From Euborellia annulipes (Eukaryota; Arthropoda; Insecta; Dermaptera; Anisolabididae), in contig JAKCPI010005185.1 of the NCBI GenBank assembly GCA_023213315.1, positions 92,178-156,177 of the forward strand: 64,000 bases of DNA, given 5' to 3'. A program made the translations under genes and the position numbers. The notes below the pieces were generated by a model. The model saw nothing but the letters and a program-made list of their open reading frames with translations. It did not search any database and was not told the origin of the DNA. Position 1 is the stretch's first letter; each line of letters begins with the position of its first letter. Positions 31,953 to 42,556 of the stretch are shown piece after piece.

Positions 31953-32607
31953 AATAATAGTAGCCGATTTCGAAAAAGTTTAAGTATTGTAACATGATCT
32001 CGGGCTCGCCCATTTTTGAGTTTTGAATAAATTGACCCTACAAGTTCGAATTTGATGTAATTAGGAATTAAAGGTCAGAGTAGAATAGAAAAGACTATCA
32101 CAAACTTAAAATGATCTCCCAGTTCGTTTTTTTTTATTGTCCGCAAACACAACATCTCAATTGCCAAAGAAATCCAGAATTTCTAAGGACCTAGCTGACA
32201 CTGGAGGCCTGTCTTAATCCCCTGCTAATCTGCTGCATAACATCCAACTTAATACATGACTTGCATTGTCCAAGGAACACGTGACTTGTTTCTTGAGAAA
32301 TTGCAAGTAGGTGATGATGCCTTTCTTTCTCAGAGCCCCTCTATTCGGACATTCCTAAAAGTATAAATGAATAAATAAATAAATCAGACTTTCATTTTAT
32401 TTAAAATTTATCTTAAATTCAAATTGACAGCTCTGAGATTACGGATTAAAATTTAGAGAGCATCAAAAGGGAATATTTCATTCTCAAAGATAAATTATTA
32501 TAGAAAGAGATTTTCTTTGAATTATTCGTTATGCATTTAGATTAATATAGGGTTAAAATTAATTCTAAGGATAATATAATAGTTAGAATCATTTTTATCG
32601 ATTACCA
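31953..32607. other. Unique DNA
   Basis: No gene or repeat partner recognised. Confidence 0.4.
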
Positions 32608-32609
32608 TA

Positions 32610-32715
32610 GAATGGGCAAAATTGCACCCCTTGGAGTCGAACCAGGACCTCCACTCTTTCGCGGCGGGTGGACTACCCTTATCCTAGGGGCCTAGGGGGT
32701 GCAATTTTGCCCAAT
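32610..32715 (-). repeat. tRNA-like core enclosed in a 20-bp inverted repeat
   Basis: Arms ATGGGCAAAATTGCACCCC and GGGGTGCAATTTTGCCCAAT enclose a minus-strand tRNA-like body: A box-like CCTAGGATAAGGGTAGT and B box-like GGTCCTGGTTCGACTCC. The inner arm bases act as an acceptor stem. The D arm is shortened by comparison with true tRNAs, so I do not call a functional tRNA gene. Confidence 0.6.
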
Positions 32716-32759
32716 CTTAAGCACAAAAATATCTCGCAAATTTAATATCTTAAACAATA

Positions 32760-32850
32760 TAAACTGTTGAACTGTACAACGTTTCAACTGCTTATTCTGC
32801 AGTCGTTGTCAAGTACTGTGCACTTGTTCCTACTCAAGTGAACTGATATA
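32760..32850 (-). mobile_element. Penelope-like or retrozyme-like fragment with decayed hammerhead
   Basis: Minus strand AGTTCACTTGAGTAGGAACA and the following hammerhead-like part match 26430-26510. Motif at 32774-32816: GTAC, TTGACAA (expected CTGANGA), CGAC/GTTG, AAAC, GTT, GTAC. Confidence 0.6.
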
Positions 32851-32877
32851 TCTATTTTGTATATGTGACCGTCCGCA

Positions 32878-33249
32878 TGAAAAGGTAACAAATCTTCACC
32901 GGGGTCAAAATTCAGTTTTTATGCTTTCTGTAGAGAACACATCCTGCTGAGCAAGCCGGTATTTTTAGAAATTTTTTTTTATCATTGTTTGTTTGGAAGA
33001 TATGAATTTTTAAAATTTCGGTCATGAAAAACATAGTTTTGAGTTTAAAGTTTAAAGTTTGTTTTTTCATTTTTTTTTTTATAAAAAAATACATAGATTC
33101 TGTCTGACGAATCGAATATTCCATCATGCTAGAGGAAGAAGTAGGGAATCGGAATTAGTAATAAAAAAAAAAATTCGATTTTTTTCAACTTTTTTGTAAA
33201 TCAGCTCTACTGGAAATTTAGCCCAGTGAAGATTTGGTACCTTTTCATA
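32878..33249. mobile_element. MITE-like element, ~27-bp inverted ends
   Basis: Left ATGAAAAGGTAACAAATCTT then CACCGGGG; right CCCAGTGAAGATTTGGTACC then TTTTCAT. The AT-rich interior is non-coding; the 71-residue minus frame is not recognisable. Confidence 0.65.
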
Positions 33250-33689
33250 TGTAGGTTTTATTTGTTTACGGATTACCTATATGAATTTAGAGATTTATGA
33301 TGATAAGATTTATATCATTGCATTCTATAAGCAATTATTTTATTTATTTATCTTTTAAGAAATACTTCGAAAATTATAACAATTAGAAACAAAATTGAAA
33401 TTACCTTCGAAATAGATAAGAGAAGGTTCAAAGTTCTTTACACCGCTTTTATTTACTGTATTTGACTTATGAAAACAAAATTAGATCTAATTATTATTTT
33501 TTAAATTTGCCCTTCATTTGGAAATGATGGACTTAAGCTTAAGGCTAGAGAGGCAAAATTTTACAAACGAGAAAATTTTAGAGACTATGATTTAATCGAT
33601 TTGGTTTAATTACAGTGAAAGCTGTACGGAATTAAAAATTGACTTTATTAAAATAACTGTTTTTTATTTTATTTTTTTTTTAAAGAATG
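33250..33689. other. Unique AT-rich DNA
   Basis: Nothing recognised. Confidence 0.45.
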
Positions 33690-33701
33690 TTGGCATTAGG
33701 C

Positions 33702-33960
33702 CAGTAGCGTAACTAGGTGGGGGCGAAGGGGTGCGCTCGCCCCCTCCGCCCCAGGCGCTTCAAGCCTTTGGCGCCCCTCAATACTGACATAGGCGCCCTA
33801 GGGCATCTAAAATATAGCCCAGGGACGGTGATTTTATCATATTCTTTCAATAGATTGTCCAAAAAATTGATATATTTCTTTAAAATTATATTACAACTTA
33901 AAAAACGGCGCCCTAGTTGAGCTTCGCCCCCTCCGCCCTCAAAGGCTAGTTACGCCGCTG
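33702..33960. mobile_element. hAT MITE with exact 8-bp target duplication
   Basis: CATTAGGC flanks it (33694-33701, 33961-33968). Ends CAGTAGCGTAACTAGG and CTAGTTACGCCGCTG are inverted. GC-rich subterminal words CGCCCCCTCCGCCC occur near both ends. It interrupts a repeat (GTTGGCATTAGGCC..GCCATTTTTGCCACC) whose intact relative is at 12794-12826. Confidence 0.9.
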
Positions 33961-33993
33961 CATTAGGCCACCAGCCATTTTTGCCACCTCTAT

Positions 33994-34259
33994 ATAACTA
34001 AGTACGATTGTAATATTATTTTTTAATCAAATCTGAGTTTCTATGAGAAAAAAACTCAGCGGTGATGAATTTAGTAAAAAGAAGCTAAAGAATTTATAGA
34101 AAAGGATAATTTCTAAAATATCTGACTTTACGACAGCGGCCTTTCATTTCTTGTAACCTTTAAAAAAACTACTTTGAATTTGATTAAATTATTTCAAGCA
34201 GAAGGGCCTTATTGACTGACTTGAATATATCCGCCTAACATTTTCTATGCGGCAAAAAT
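33994..34259. other. Unique DNA
   Basis: Nothing recognised. Confidence 0.4.
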
Positions 34260-34435
34260 ATAACTTTAAAAATTAGTAGCTCAAAAAGTTATAGGAATTT
34301 CAGTATGAAAATAATTTTTCTGTAATCCTTAGAACGCTCTCTTTGAGAAAATAAAATTTCATTTTGAAATTCCAACGGAAAGTTGGTCAAATAGAACGAG
34401 ACAGACAGACGGATGGACATTAGTGAATTATATAT
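34260..34435 (+). repeat. Family E repeat (GACAGACAGACGG tail), copy 1
   Basis: AAAAAGTTATAGGAATTTCA..TTTTGAAATTCCAACGGAAA then GACAGACAGACGGATGGACA and TTAGTGAATTATATA. The same parts are inverted at 52448-52600, and only the tail occurs at 47160-47190. Possibly a Helitron-like terminal part. Confidence 0.6.
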
Positions 34436-34886
34436 ACAGATAATTCGCAGCCGAACCCAAATTCGCTTCTGTTCTTTGATATTCTGAAACTGGTTGCAAC
34501 TTGAGATGTTTTTCATCTCTTTTTATATAAGTTAACTCTACTAAGGAGGAATTCTTTCTTATTTTAAAGAAAACATCATCCCATCCTCTTTAAATTTTTT
34601 TTTTTTTAATCTTAACAAGATAATTCAAATTCAGAACAAAGATAATAAACTAGAAATATCGAAGTTATAGATAAATTTTTTTTTTTTTGCCAAAATAACA
34701 AATTTCATATTTGTGTTTTTAAATAAATTGTCAGATTCACTGGAATATGTTCATTGGTTTCCAATATCGGATAGATTTATTATTGCCCCCGTTAGGTGAC
34801 GTCATCAGTTTAAGTAAGCACTAAAAAAAACCTTCGTGATTTATTTTGAGAACTAGTTTTAAAAAGAATAGAGAAAATTGTTTTTT
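34436..34886. other. Unique DNA
   Basis: Nothing recognised. Confidence 0.4.
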
Positions 34887-34903
34887 ACTTTCTCTTACCT
34901 AAA

Positions 34904-34934
<31 letters not shown>

Positions 34935-35420
34935 ATTGGATTCATGTCAAAAATTAGATGTCTAGATTTTGAGGGATATACACGTTTTGAGGCCCCCTGA
35001 ATCCAAAAAAGTAGTTTTCACAACATGGTCTGTCTGTGAACAAAATATCTCAAGAACGAAAAGAACTATGAGATTGAAATTTTATATTTAAGTTAGGTAC
35101 CCCCCTATTACTTAACACGAAGCTTTTGAAGACAATCGACAAAAATGTACTAGTACTTTATTGATGTACTATTTAGTTTTTATCGATTTTTCAAAATTCA
35201 CTCAAACGATTTTGATTAAAATTCAAAAATCAATTATTTTTTTAGATGCTTTTTTAAATGTATATTCCCATTTCGCTCTCAAAATTGTTTGAAGCACACT
35301 TTACTCTTATACTTAATAGGAAAGATAGGAGAAATGGTTACCATGGTAACAAAATATAAATATTTTCCCACGTTTAATTTTACATCTTGAATTCTAATAT
35401 ATCGGCGGAAACCAGATTTT
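34887..35420 (+). mobile_element. Family A repeat, copy 14 (type I)
   Basis: Opening hairpin with an expanded TA loop, GGTCTGTCTGTGAACAAAAT without GT expansion, TACTAGTACT box (35149), perfect palindrome GTTACCATGGTAAC (35338-35351) and ATATCGGCGGAAACCAGATT; the terminal hairpin is deleted down to CCAGATTTTTT. Confidence 0.9.
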
Positions 35421-36166
35421 TTAAATCCTTTATTTACATATTTAATTCTTTGTCCCTCTTTAGATGTGTCATTAATATATTGTTCTTGACATTTGTGAGG
35501 TTAAACTCCCCCTCCCTATCAGAAGGGAGAAAATACCCTTTATTCATGATATTTTCATTAAAAAAATTGTTTGTATTTGTTTTAAATATTAACCATAAAA
35601 CCATCTAAGAATCCTGCTTAATGGCAAAGAGGAGAGTCCTTTAAACAAAATACATAACACCCCCATCCCCCAGAGGCGAACCCTTAAACCTCTCTCTCTC
35701 CAGAGGCCTGGTTGGGCCACTGACTTAATTTACATGGTCTTATGGAGAATAGGACTTCATTTATTAAGAAGGTATTTATTAAGAGAGTACTGTACTACTT
35801 AAGTATAATCACTATAAATATATTACAATTCGAATTGTTTTCAAATTATATATGGCTTAATTAAAATTTTTCCCTTGAATCTAATGGTGCAAAAAAGATT
35901 CGAATTTCTTAGAATTCCAAATCCAAAACCACTTAACCAAAGTGAATTTTTAAGACTTAAAGAGACGGAAAATAAATTCTAGTCGAATCATTTCTCCATC
36001 TTTTTAAGCTATTCTATAGATTTTACCTTTTTTTTTCTCTTATGATACATATATTTAACGTTTAGTAGTCGATTTTTTTTCTTTTATAAAGTCATTCATG
36101 TATTATTAATAAAACGGTTGAAAATCTTTTTTTCTAATTATCAACAATATTTATTTTAAACACAAT
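35421..36166. other. Unique DNA with one hAT-like end
   Basis: CAGAGGCCTGGTTGGGCCAC then TG (ending 35722) resembles a hAT right end; no partner is certain. The rest is AT-rich. Confidence 0.4.
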
Positions 36167-36168
36167 TA

Positions 36169-36567
36169 CAGGTCTATTCACTAAAAACAGGCGTTAAAAT
36201 TTAAAATAAACAAATGGGTGTTAAAAAGTAATGTAAAAGTTAAAAAATGGTATTCAAAATCACTTCCTTGCCTCAAATAGCTATTCTGTAAACAACAATT
36301 TAGAGCCAAAGCTTTAACATTTAGTAAATAGTGTTAAAAATTAATGCCATGTCTAGGAGGTTGCTTTCGTCGTGTTGAAAATAAATATGGCGTCCTTAAC
36401 CTAAAAAGTAAGGTTATGATTTTGATAGCTTTGAAATAAAAGCAACGTCGCTGTTAAAATTTTGTTTAGAGAATAGCATTTTTTTAACCCTGATTGTTTC
36501 TACATTACTTTTTAACACTCATTTGTTTATTTTAAATTTTAACGCTTGTTTTTAGAGAATAGACCTG
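36169..36567. mobile_element. MITE with ~68-bp TIRs and TTA target duplication
   Basis: TTA at 36166-36168 and 36568-36570. Left arm CAGGTCTATTCACTAAAAAC..AACAAATGGGTGTTAAAAAG; right arm CTTTTTAACACTCATTTGTT..TAGAGAATAGACCTG. The 399-bp element is non-coding. The TTA duplication suggests PIF/Harbinger. Confidence 0.85.
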
Positions 36568-36657
36568 TTATTTAGTAAAAAATTTAACAGAAACATGTTA
36601 ATCTATTTGGAGCATATTCGCCCTGGTCTCGAACAAATGTTTCCCATTTTCTTGCAG

Positions 36658-36765
36658 GCAGAGTTGGGTTATTTACACTATTTTGTAGTTATTTTTTTGC
36701 AAAAATATAGTAAATAATTATAAACAACAGCTATTTACGTAAATAACTGTAAATAACTCGGGTGC
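36658..36765. mobile_element. Short palindromic MITE-like element with TTATTTAC words
   Basis: Starts CAGAGTTGGGTTATTTACAC and ends GTAAATAACTCGGG. TATTTACGTAAATA is a perfect inner palindrome. It parallels the element at 216-298, in which TTTTATAC takes the place of TTATTTAC. Confidence 0.5.
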
Positions 36766-36980
36766 GAATGATTCTTCGATTGAGATCGCCAAATGACTGT
36801 GCTGTTTTCTATTCTTTGTACAATATTATGAATATTTCTATATGTATTCTTATCAAATGTAGAAGAAAAACTCCTGATAATTATGCTTTAATCTAATAAT
36901 ATAAAGATTTTTGCTTTACGTACATTTAAAAATAAGAGCCAACATGGCTGCTTGTTTTTTTTTTTTTATTTCAATTTTAT

Positions 36981-37150
36981 GTTGACCTATAGCTCAGAGG
37001 TAGAGTGGTAGCTTCTGGTACCAAAGGTTTAGGGTTCGGATCCTGTCTCAGGCGACAAAAATTTATTTCAATTTAATTGGATACCAATCAATTGAAATAA
37101 ATAGTGACGGGGTCTAAATGGCCTCCGATGCCGAGACTTTAAATAAATTA
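36981..37150 (+). mobile_element. tRNA-derived SINE (family S2)
   Basis: A box ATAGCTCAGAGGTAGAGTGG, B box AGGGTTCGGATCC, a body with a short inverted pair TCAATTTAATTGGATACCAA / TCAATTGAAATAAAT, and the tail GACGGGGTCTAAATGGCCTC then GATGCCGAGAC. Confidence 0.85.
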
Positions 37151-37204
37151 AATAAAAATGATTTAATTTGAAATTGAATGTTAATAAATTAGATCTTCTT
37201 TATT

Positions 37205-37400
37205 ATTAATTTTGTTTTCTGTTGAACTATGGTTTATTAGTTAATAATTATAATGCTTCGACCACTCATACTTTGGCCTTCCTCAGGTAGAATTTAGTTA
37301 GGATTACATTTGCGACAATCTTCAACCTGAAGAAGGTCACAGAATGACTGGCCGAAAAGTTGTAATTTTTACAATTAAACCACAGTTAAATCGAAAACAA
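37205..37400. mobile_element. Palindrome of two hammerhead-like units
   Basis: The arms TTTCTGTTGAACTATGGTTT and AAACCACAGTTAAATCGAAA are inverted about a ~40-base centre. Each arm carries a hammerhead-like core: plus strand CTGAAGA (37327-37333), AGGTC..GGCC, GAAA (37354-37357), with CAAC/GTTG stem I; minus strand CTGAGGA (37280-37286), AGGCC..GGTC, GAAG. The plus copy lacks a normal stem III and UH step and the minus copy has GAAG for GAAA, so both look decayed. Confidence 0.55.
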
Positions 37401-37404
37401 AATT

Positions 37405-38170
37405 CTTTTATTAATGATAACAATGTGAAAGCTTAAACTCCAAAACTACCCTTTATTACCTTATCAATTTTTATTCCTTCTATTTAATGTTTTCTAATGA
37501 ATTTTCCTTTTGATAAACACATCTCTGATTAATTATGAATTTATTTGCACTCTAAAAGATAGTTAATAATTAATTGCATGTATTATATTTATAAATTCAT
37601 CATATTTTAATTAGTTTATTAAATCCGTAAATCCGTCCCTCCTTTTCATTACTCTACTCTGGTCCCTAATTAGAAATTCGTTTTTCTTTTGTTTTTTTTT
37701 CTACCCTTATCGATTTTTCCTTCTAATATTTAATTTAATTATTTTCTTTTCATTTCCCCCATCTTTTCATGTCCCTCCGTCCTCCATTTGCTCTTTCGGC
37801 CAAATATCCTCCTTCTAGTTAGTCTATTGGCCTGATCTAAATCGTCTGTCAAAAAAGTAATTTAATTGATTCAAAAAAAAAAAAAAAAAACTTCCAGTCT
37901 AATAACTTTTTTTTTTATCCCAATCGATTTTGCTTTATCAATATATGTATATATAAGCTTATTGGATGCTTTAAAATTTTTATTCCTTTCATTTATAGGA
38001 ATATGAATCTTTAAATCAGGGATTCCAACCTTTTTCATACATCGATCTCCTTTAAAAGAATGATTTTCTTCATCGAAGCTCTTACATTTTTCTCTATATT
38101 ATAGAATATAGTATCAAAATACCAATAATTGAACATTAAAAAACAAAACTTGACTAAGAATTAATTACTA
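37405..38170. other. Unique AT-rich DNA with one hAT-like end
   Basis: CAGGGATTCCAACCTTTTTC at 38018 resembles hAT ends; no partner found. Confidence 0.4.
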
Positions 38171-38937
38171 CAGAAAAATCTGGTGTGACTGGACAGCTTG
38201 TCATACCAGATTTTTTTGTGTCGAGATATATTTATTTTCAGCCGATATATTAGAATTCAAGATATAAACATGGGAAAATATTTATATATTTTGTTACCAT
38301 GGCAACCATTTCTCCTATATTTACTATTAAGTACAAGAGTAAAGTGTGCTTAAAAAATTTCAAGGGGAAAATGAGAATATACATTTTAAAGAGCATCTAA
38401 ATTTATGAATTTTAATCAAAATCGTTGGGCACTCAGGGACTCACTTCTAGTGAGTACGTGGATGGCGACCACGAGTTACCCGAGCTAAGGCTGACATTTC
38501 TTCCTTTCTTTATGTCAGTCTTTTTTTCTCTTTTTTATATCAAACGTCAGGCCGTGAGACGGGTCGGCTTGTTTTTCTATCGGTCTCATTTATTTATAAA
38601 TTAATTTTGCCTACCCCAAAAAGGGATAAGGCCAAGATAGAAGAAGAAAAAGAATCAAAATCGTTGGAGCGGATTTTGAGAAAGTCGGTAAAACTGAAAA
38701 AGTACATCAGTAAAGTACTAGTACTCTTTGGCCGATTTTGTTCAAAAGCTTCGTGTCACGTGCCAGGGGGTTACCTAACTTAAATATAAAATTTCAACAT
38801 CCTAACACTTTTCGTTTTTGGGATATTTTGTTCACAGACACACAGACAGGCGTTTATCAAAATTTCGACATCGAATTTTTGAAATGAATCCAATACTTTC
38901 TCTATATATATTTTATATATATAGAGAAAGTAAAAAC
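38171..38937 (-). mobile_element. Family A repeat, copy 15, split by a SINE
   Basis: Minus strand: opening hairpin at 38905-38937, TACTAGTACT box (38716), the GTTACCATGGCAACC near-palindrome, and a shortened terminal hairpin CTGGTGTGACTGG..CATACCAGA (38177-38212). A GAAG-tailed SINE interrupts it at AATCAAAATCGTTGG. Confidence 0.9.
38429..38651 (+). mobile_element. GAAG-tailed SINE-like element, copy 3, with 15-bp target duplication
   Basis: AATCAAAATCGTTGG at 38414-38428 and 38652-38666 flanks the insert exactly and belongs to family A. The copy is diverged (CTCAGGGACTCACTTCTAGT) but keeps GTACGTGGATGGCGACCACG and a GAAGAAGAAAAAG tail. Confidence 0.9.
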
Positions 38938-39712
38938 GTATCATCGACTCCTGGAATACTATAGCACTTCCAGTGACCCACAGGAGGTCCATTGCTTTCG
39001 ACACCTCAGGAAATCCCTGCTTTTAATTAATTAAATAAAAAATGACGAATTTATATTTTAATAAATAAAATTTCTTCCTTGGAGGAATTTATTATTTTTA
39101 ATACGTTCATTTACTTTTTGCGGGAAAGGACGAAAAATTTCCATCGGAATACCGGCAGTGCGATATTCTCCGAGCATTTAGTTCTCAGCACGTTATCTCA
39201 TAACCAATGATCAATGCAGCTATTAATCCGAAATGGGAAAGGGATAAAAATGGGGGTGCGGGAACCGATCCAAGCAATTTGACGCCACCCGACGGCTTGG
39301 GAAAAAGGCCATCGAATTTTAAGTTCCTTTAATCAACTAATGCGATTGATTTTATGAATTCAACCACGATGATGTTTAGTTTTTTTTTTCTTTGATAGGA
39401 AATAAGGGCTTTAATTTCATCAAAATAGCGAAGGACAAGAAGTAATGTTTTGTTTCACTGTCCTACCAAAGTGGATCTAACTTTTACGTTCCGTCAAGGG
39501 CCAAAACCAATCGGTCGTATTAGTATTAAGTATATTAAAGTTCTTTTCCCTCTCCAATTTAACCTTTTCTAGGGAGAAAAAAGCGTTAAATACATTATAA
39601 TATATATTTATATAACAGGCGAGCGATGAGCATTATTATCTGGGTAGAAAAAATGAAAAAATTCCTTGAAATATATTTGACGAATTAATAAAATTTTTGG
39701 CCTACTATGAAT
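38938..39712. other. ~0.8 kb unique DNA
   Basis: 39120-39390 is of higher complexity than its surroundings with no repeat partner; possible conserved non-coding DNA. No coding frame. Confidence 0.35.
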
Positions 39713-40043
39713 TACAGCCTTAATCCGGTACTCGATGATTCGGCAGGCTTGGTAGTTATCGGAAGCTCTCTGATTCGGTGTTTAAAAATGGCTTTGTATA
39801 AGAAGTAATTCGACATCCTGACAATATTCAAGAGAGCTTCTCCTACAAATTTGTCAGAGCTGAAACCTCAAATTTAACTGTGTAATTTACAATAATTTAA
39901 AATTTTGTATCGTTATGTACACTATATAATTTGAATTCAGTTTGTATATTCCTTTTCCCATTTTCTTTGACAATCCTGCATCTCTGATAATCCGATGCAT
40001 TGCCGATTTCCCAAAGATGCTGGTATAACGCAGTTCTATTGTA
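39713..40043. mobile_element. pogo/Tigger-like MITE
   Basis: Left end TACAGCCTTAATCCGGTACT, right end (complement) TACAATAGAACTGCGTTATA, with TCTGATTCGG and TCTGATAATCCGATGC inside. The end form and TA borders suit pogo-type elements; ends are poorly matched. Confidence 0.4.
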
Positions 40044-40117
40044 CCATGCAAGATTAGCAGTGCAAAATATAAAAAATAAAATCTGATATTTGCAAGAGAT
40101 AATTAAATGAAAACAGT

Positions 40118-40497
40118 TCGGGATGTAACACGAAGCTTTTGAACAAAATCGGCCAAAAAGTACTAGCACTTTACTGATATGCTTTAAGTTTTTTTTATTT
40201 TGTCAAAATTCGCTCTAACGATTTTGATTAAATTTCAAAAATCATGTATATTCTCATTTTGCTCTCAAAATTGTTTGAAGAACACTTTACTCATGTACTT
40301 CATAGAAGAAATGTTTGGCATGGTAGCAAAATATAAATATTTTTATATATTTATAAATTTTACATATTGAATTCTAATATATCGGTGGAAACTAAACATA
40401 TGTCGACAATTTGGTGTGACAAGCACAGAACACAACTTTCAATTACCAAAAGTAGGACTAGAGTTACATGCTGTGCGACCATTCAAACCAGATTTTT
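40118..40497 (+). mobile_element. Family A repeat, copy 16 (3' two-thirds)
   Basis: AAAAAGTACTAGCACTTTAC, GAAATGTTTGGCATGGTAGC (decayed palindrome), CTAATATATCGGTGGAAACT, and a decayed terminal hairpin TTGGTGTGACAAGC..CAAACCAGA. It abuts the next MITE directly. Confidence 0.85.
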
Positions 40498-40503
40498 ATT
40501 TTT

Positions 40504-40760
40504 GGAACGAAGTTCTTTAACGCGGCTTACGTATTGGGAGAAAATCAAAAACGCGTTCCTAACAAAAATGCTTTCCCAGTGCCCGAGCGACGGCGGAGGA
40601 AGGCGAGATTAGCCGAAGGCTTGGCGAGGCCACGCCCACTTTCTCCGCCGAGGGCGGGCTTTCCTTCTATTTAAATAATATTCATATTAAATTATATTCT
40701 GAGTTGAAGAAAAGACATGAGGAACTTCGTTCCTGCCGGGGGTCCTACGACGTTTGCTTT
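40504..40760 (+). mobile_element. GGAACGAAGTTC MITE, copy 2
   Basis: GGAACGAAGTTC (40504-40515) is inverted as GAACTTCGTTCC (40722-40733). The GC core GAGCGACGGCGGAGGAAGGC and GGCGAGGCCACGCCCAC is shared by all three copies, as is CGGGGGTCCTACGACGTTTG beyond the inner right repeat. Confidence 0.8.
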
Positions 40761-42032
40761 TATTAGACCTATATACAAATGTATTTATTGTTTTTGTTCT
40801 TTTCTTTTTTTTTATATATATGAGCATTGAGTCATATCGAAATGTACTCTGTCTTTATTTTAAATGATTTTTGTAGCGCTCTCCATTAATTGGGAGTTTA
40901 TTCCTGTTGACAGCCTATCCGATTTTGAAAATAAATAAATAAAAGTAAAGAACGAACTAAGTGGCAGGGTTAATTAGTAGGGGATCCAAACTTTAGATAT
41001 GCCAAAATCGCATAACTGCGAAGTGAGATAAAAAATCAACAATCAATCGCCTGTCAGATCAAATGCGCCATGCATGAAAATAAAAAAAAATCCTTTCTTT
41101 TATACAAATACATCGTGATATCACATTTCTCCGTTACAAAATATGTTCGATATAATTTTTATTTAAAAAAAAAAAAAAAATTGAATTAAATTACAGTATT
41201 TGCCAGGTGCATAAGAGGATGTTTAACTTTAAAAAATTCAAATTCGATCGTCTTGTCTTATACAGAGAATACGAAATTTCAATTTCAATATTTCCAGTCA
41301 TATCATACATTTAAATTGTTTAAATAAATAAAACTTTGTTATTACGTGTCTTATATTTGAATTGAGATGCTTTTAATCATTGCATAAACTTGGAAAATAA
41401 GTTAGAAAAATAAATAAATAAAATTAGTTGTCTAATTAAAAGTTAAACATTTATTAAATTAAATAACCACAAGGCTTGACAAATACAAAATTTTTGAATG
41501 ATGTCATATAATTCGATTAAATTTGTTCAAAAATCTTTTGTTGTTTTTAATTGAGTTCTCCTTACTCTCTGATTGATTCAATTTTTACATTCAAACTTGA
41601 TTCATCTTCTCGACTAATCGATTTCTTTAACTCTCGTTGAATGTATTAATGAAATTTTTTTTATTAAATAACTGCGTGGAATATCAAATTTTGACTTGAT
41701 TTTATTTTTATTAATGGATCAGCTGTGTGGAGCTTGATACTGAGATTTATTCTTATAAAGCATTTACTAGTTTCAATAAATGAAAGGGAAGAAATAATAA
41801 TAATAAAATTTATGGTGATATAATAAAACGTAGAAATGAAAATAATACAATAAGAAAAAAATAATTAAATTTTGATTCATTTCATTTCTTCGAAGGAATA
41901 GAAAGGTATCTCTTTTGAGTTTATTTGATTGTTCAAATTGGGACTACCAGTAAACAAAATAAAAATTGAAATTGCTTCCTTTTATATTTAAAGTGATTTT
42001 TTTAGGGTTTTTACTTTAAATTATATAATTTG
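40761..42032. other. ~1.3 kb unique AT-rich DNA
   Basis: No gene or repeat partner recognised. Confidence 0.45.
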
Positions 42033-42135
42033 AGGAGGCTCATAGCTAATCGGATAAGCTCTGAATTACGAATTTATAGTCGCGCTATACAACTCGAGTT
42101 CAAATCCCACTTGCCGTGAAAATTTTCAAACATTG
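42033..42135 (+). mobile_element. tRNA-like SINE head (family S3)
   Basis: CTCATAGCTAATCGGATAAG is A box-like and CGAGTTCAAATCCCACTTGC contains a B box. No other copy in the window. It abuts the partial LTR at 42141. Confidence 0.6.
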
Positions 42136-42140
42136 CCACT

Positions 42141-42182
42141 GTTTTTTAAGTCAAACAACAAAATATATATTTATTTAATATT
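42141..42182 (-). repeat. Partial 80-bp-type LTR
   Basis: TTTTTTAAGTCAAACAACAA then AATATATATTTATTTAATA matches the 3' half of the two LTRs at 42685 and 43015. Confidence 0.65.
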
Positions 42183-42480
42183 AGGGTATTCGGGATCTTG
42201 TATATAGGACATCCTATCGTCTTAAAAGTCTCCTATGTCTTATTTGAGTATACGACTTAGGACATTTACCACTCCTATTACTAAATAGGACATAGGACGG
42301 CCACAGGTCTGTTATATCGGTGTCGTATGTTGTAAATTCATTTGTTTATATTTACATGTTTATTGTTTATATTCACCTGGTATATTGTAAGTTTGCTGTT
42401 CGATCTCACCGATAGGAGCGCCACTAGTCGTCAAATACGACATAGAACAAATTTATTTTTATCTCTTTTGGTTCTCCCAC
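42183..42480. repeat. Segment with inverted TAGGACAT words
   Basis: TCCTATGTCTTATTT (42230) and AAATAGGACATAGGA (42282) form an inverted pair, with more TAGGACAT/CCTAT words around. Possibly a small MITE. Confidence 0.45.
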
Positions 42481-42556
42481 TTCTTCCACTCCGGTTTCTT
42501 CAACTCTTGGCCTCTCTGGTTCTTCCACTCCACTTTCTTCAACTATTGTTTAGATG
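42480..42556 (-). pseudogene. Acidic tail-coding minisatellite of a retroelement polyprotein
   Basis: CTTCCACTCC-type units of about 40 bases repeat here; on the minus strand they read as a Glu-rich stretch including VEESGVEEPERPRVEE. The same frame recurs at 42780-42886, running into the PPT and LTR. It probably is the C-terminal tail of a Gypsy-type polyprotein, but this is inference. Confidence 0.4.

Noticed and set aside
32610..32715. Rho-independent terminator-like hairpin
   Set aside because: Bacterial terminator logic does not apply here, and a tRNA-like core explains the structure better.
36981..37052. Possible true tRNA gene
   Set aside because: A and B boxes are good, but no complete cloverleaf with acceptor pairing, and the 3' extension and related copies mark it as a SINE.
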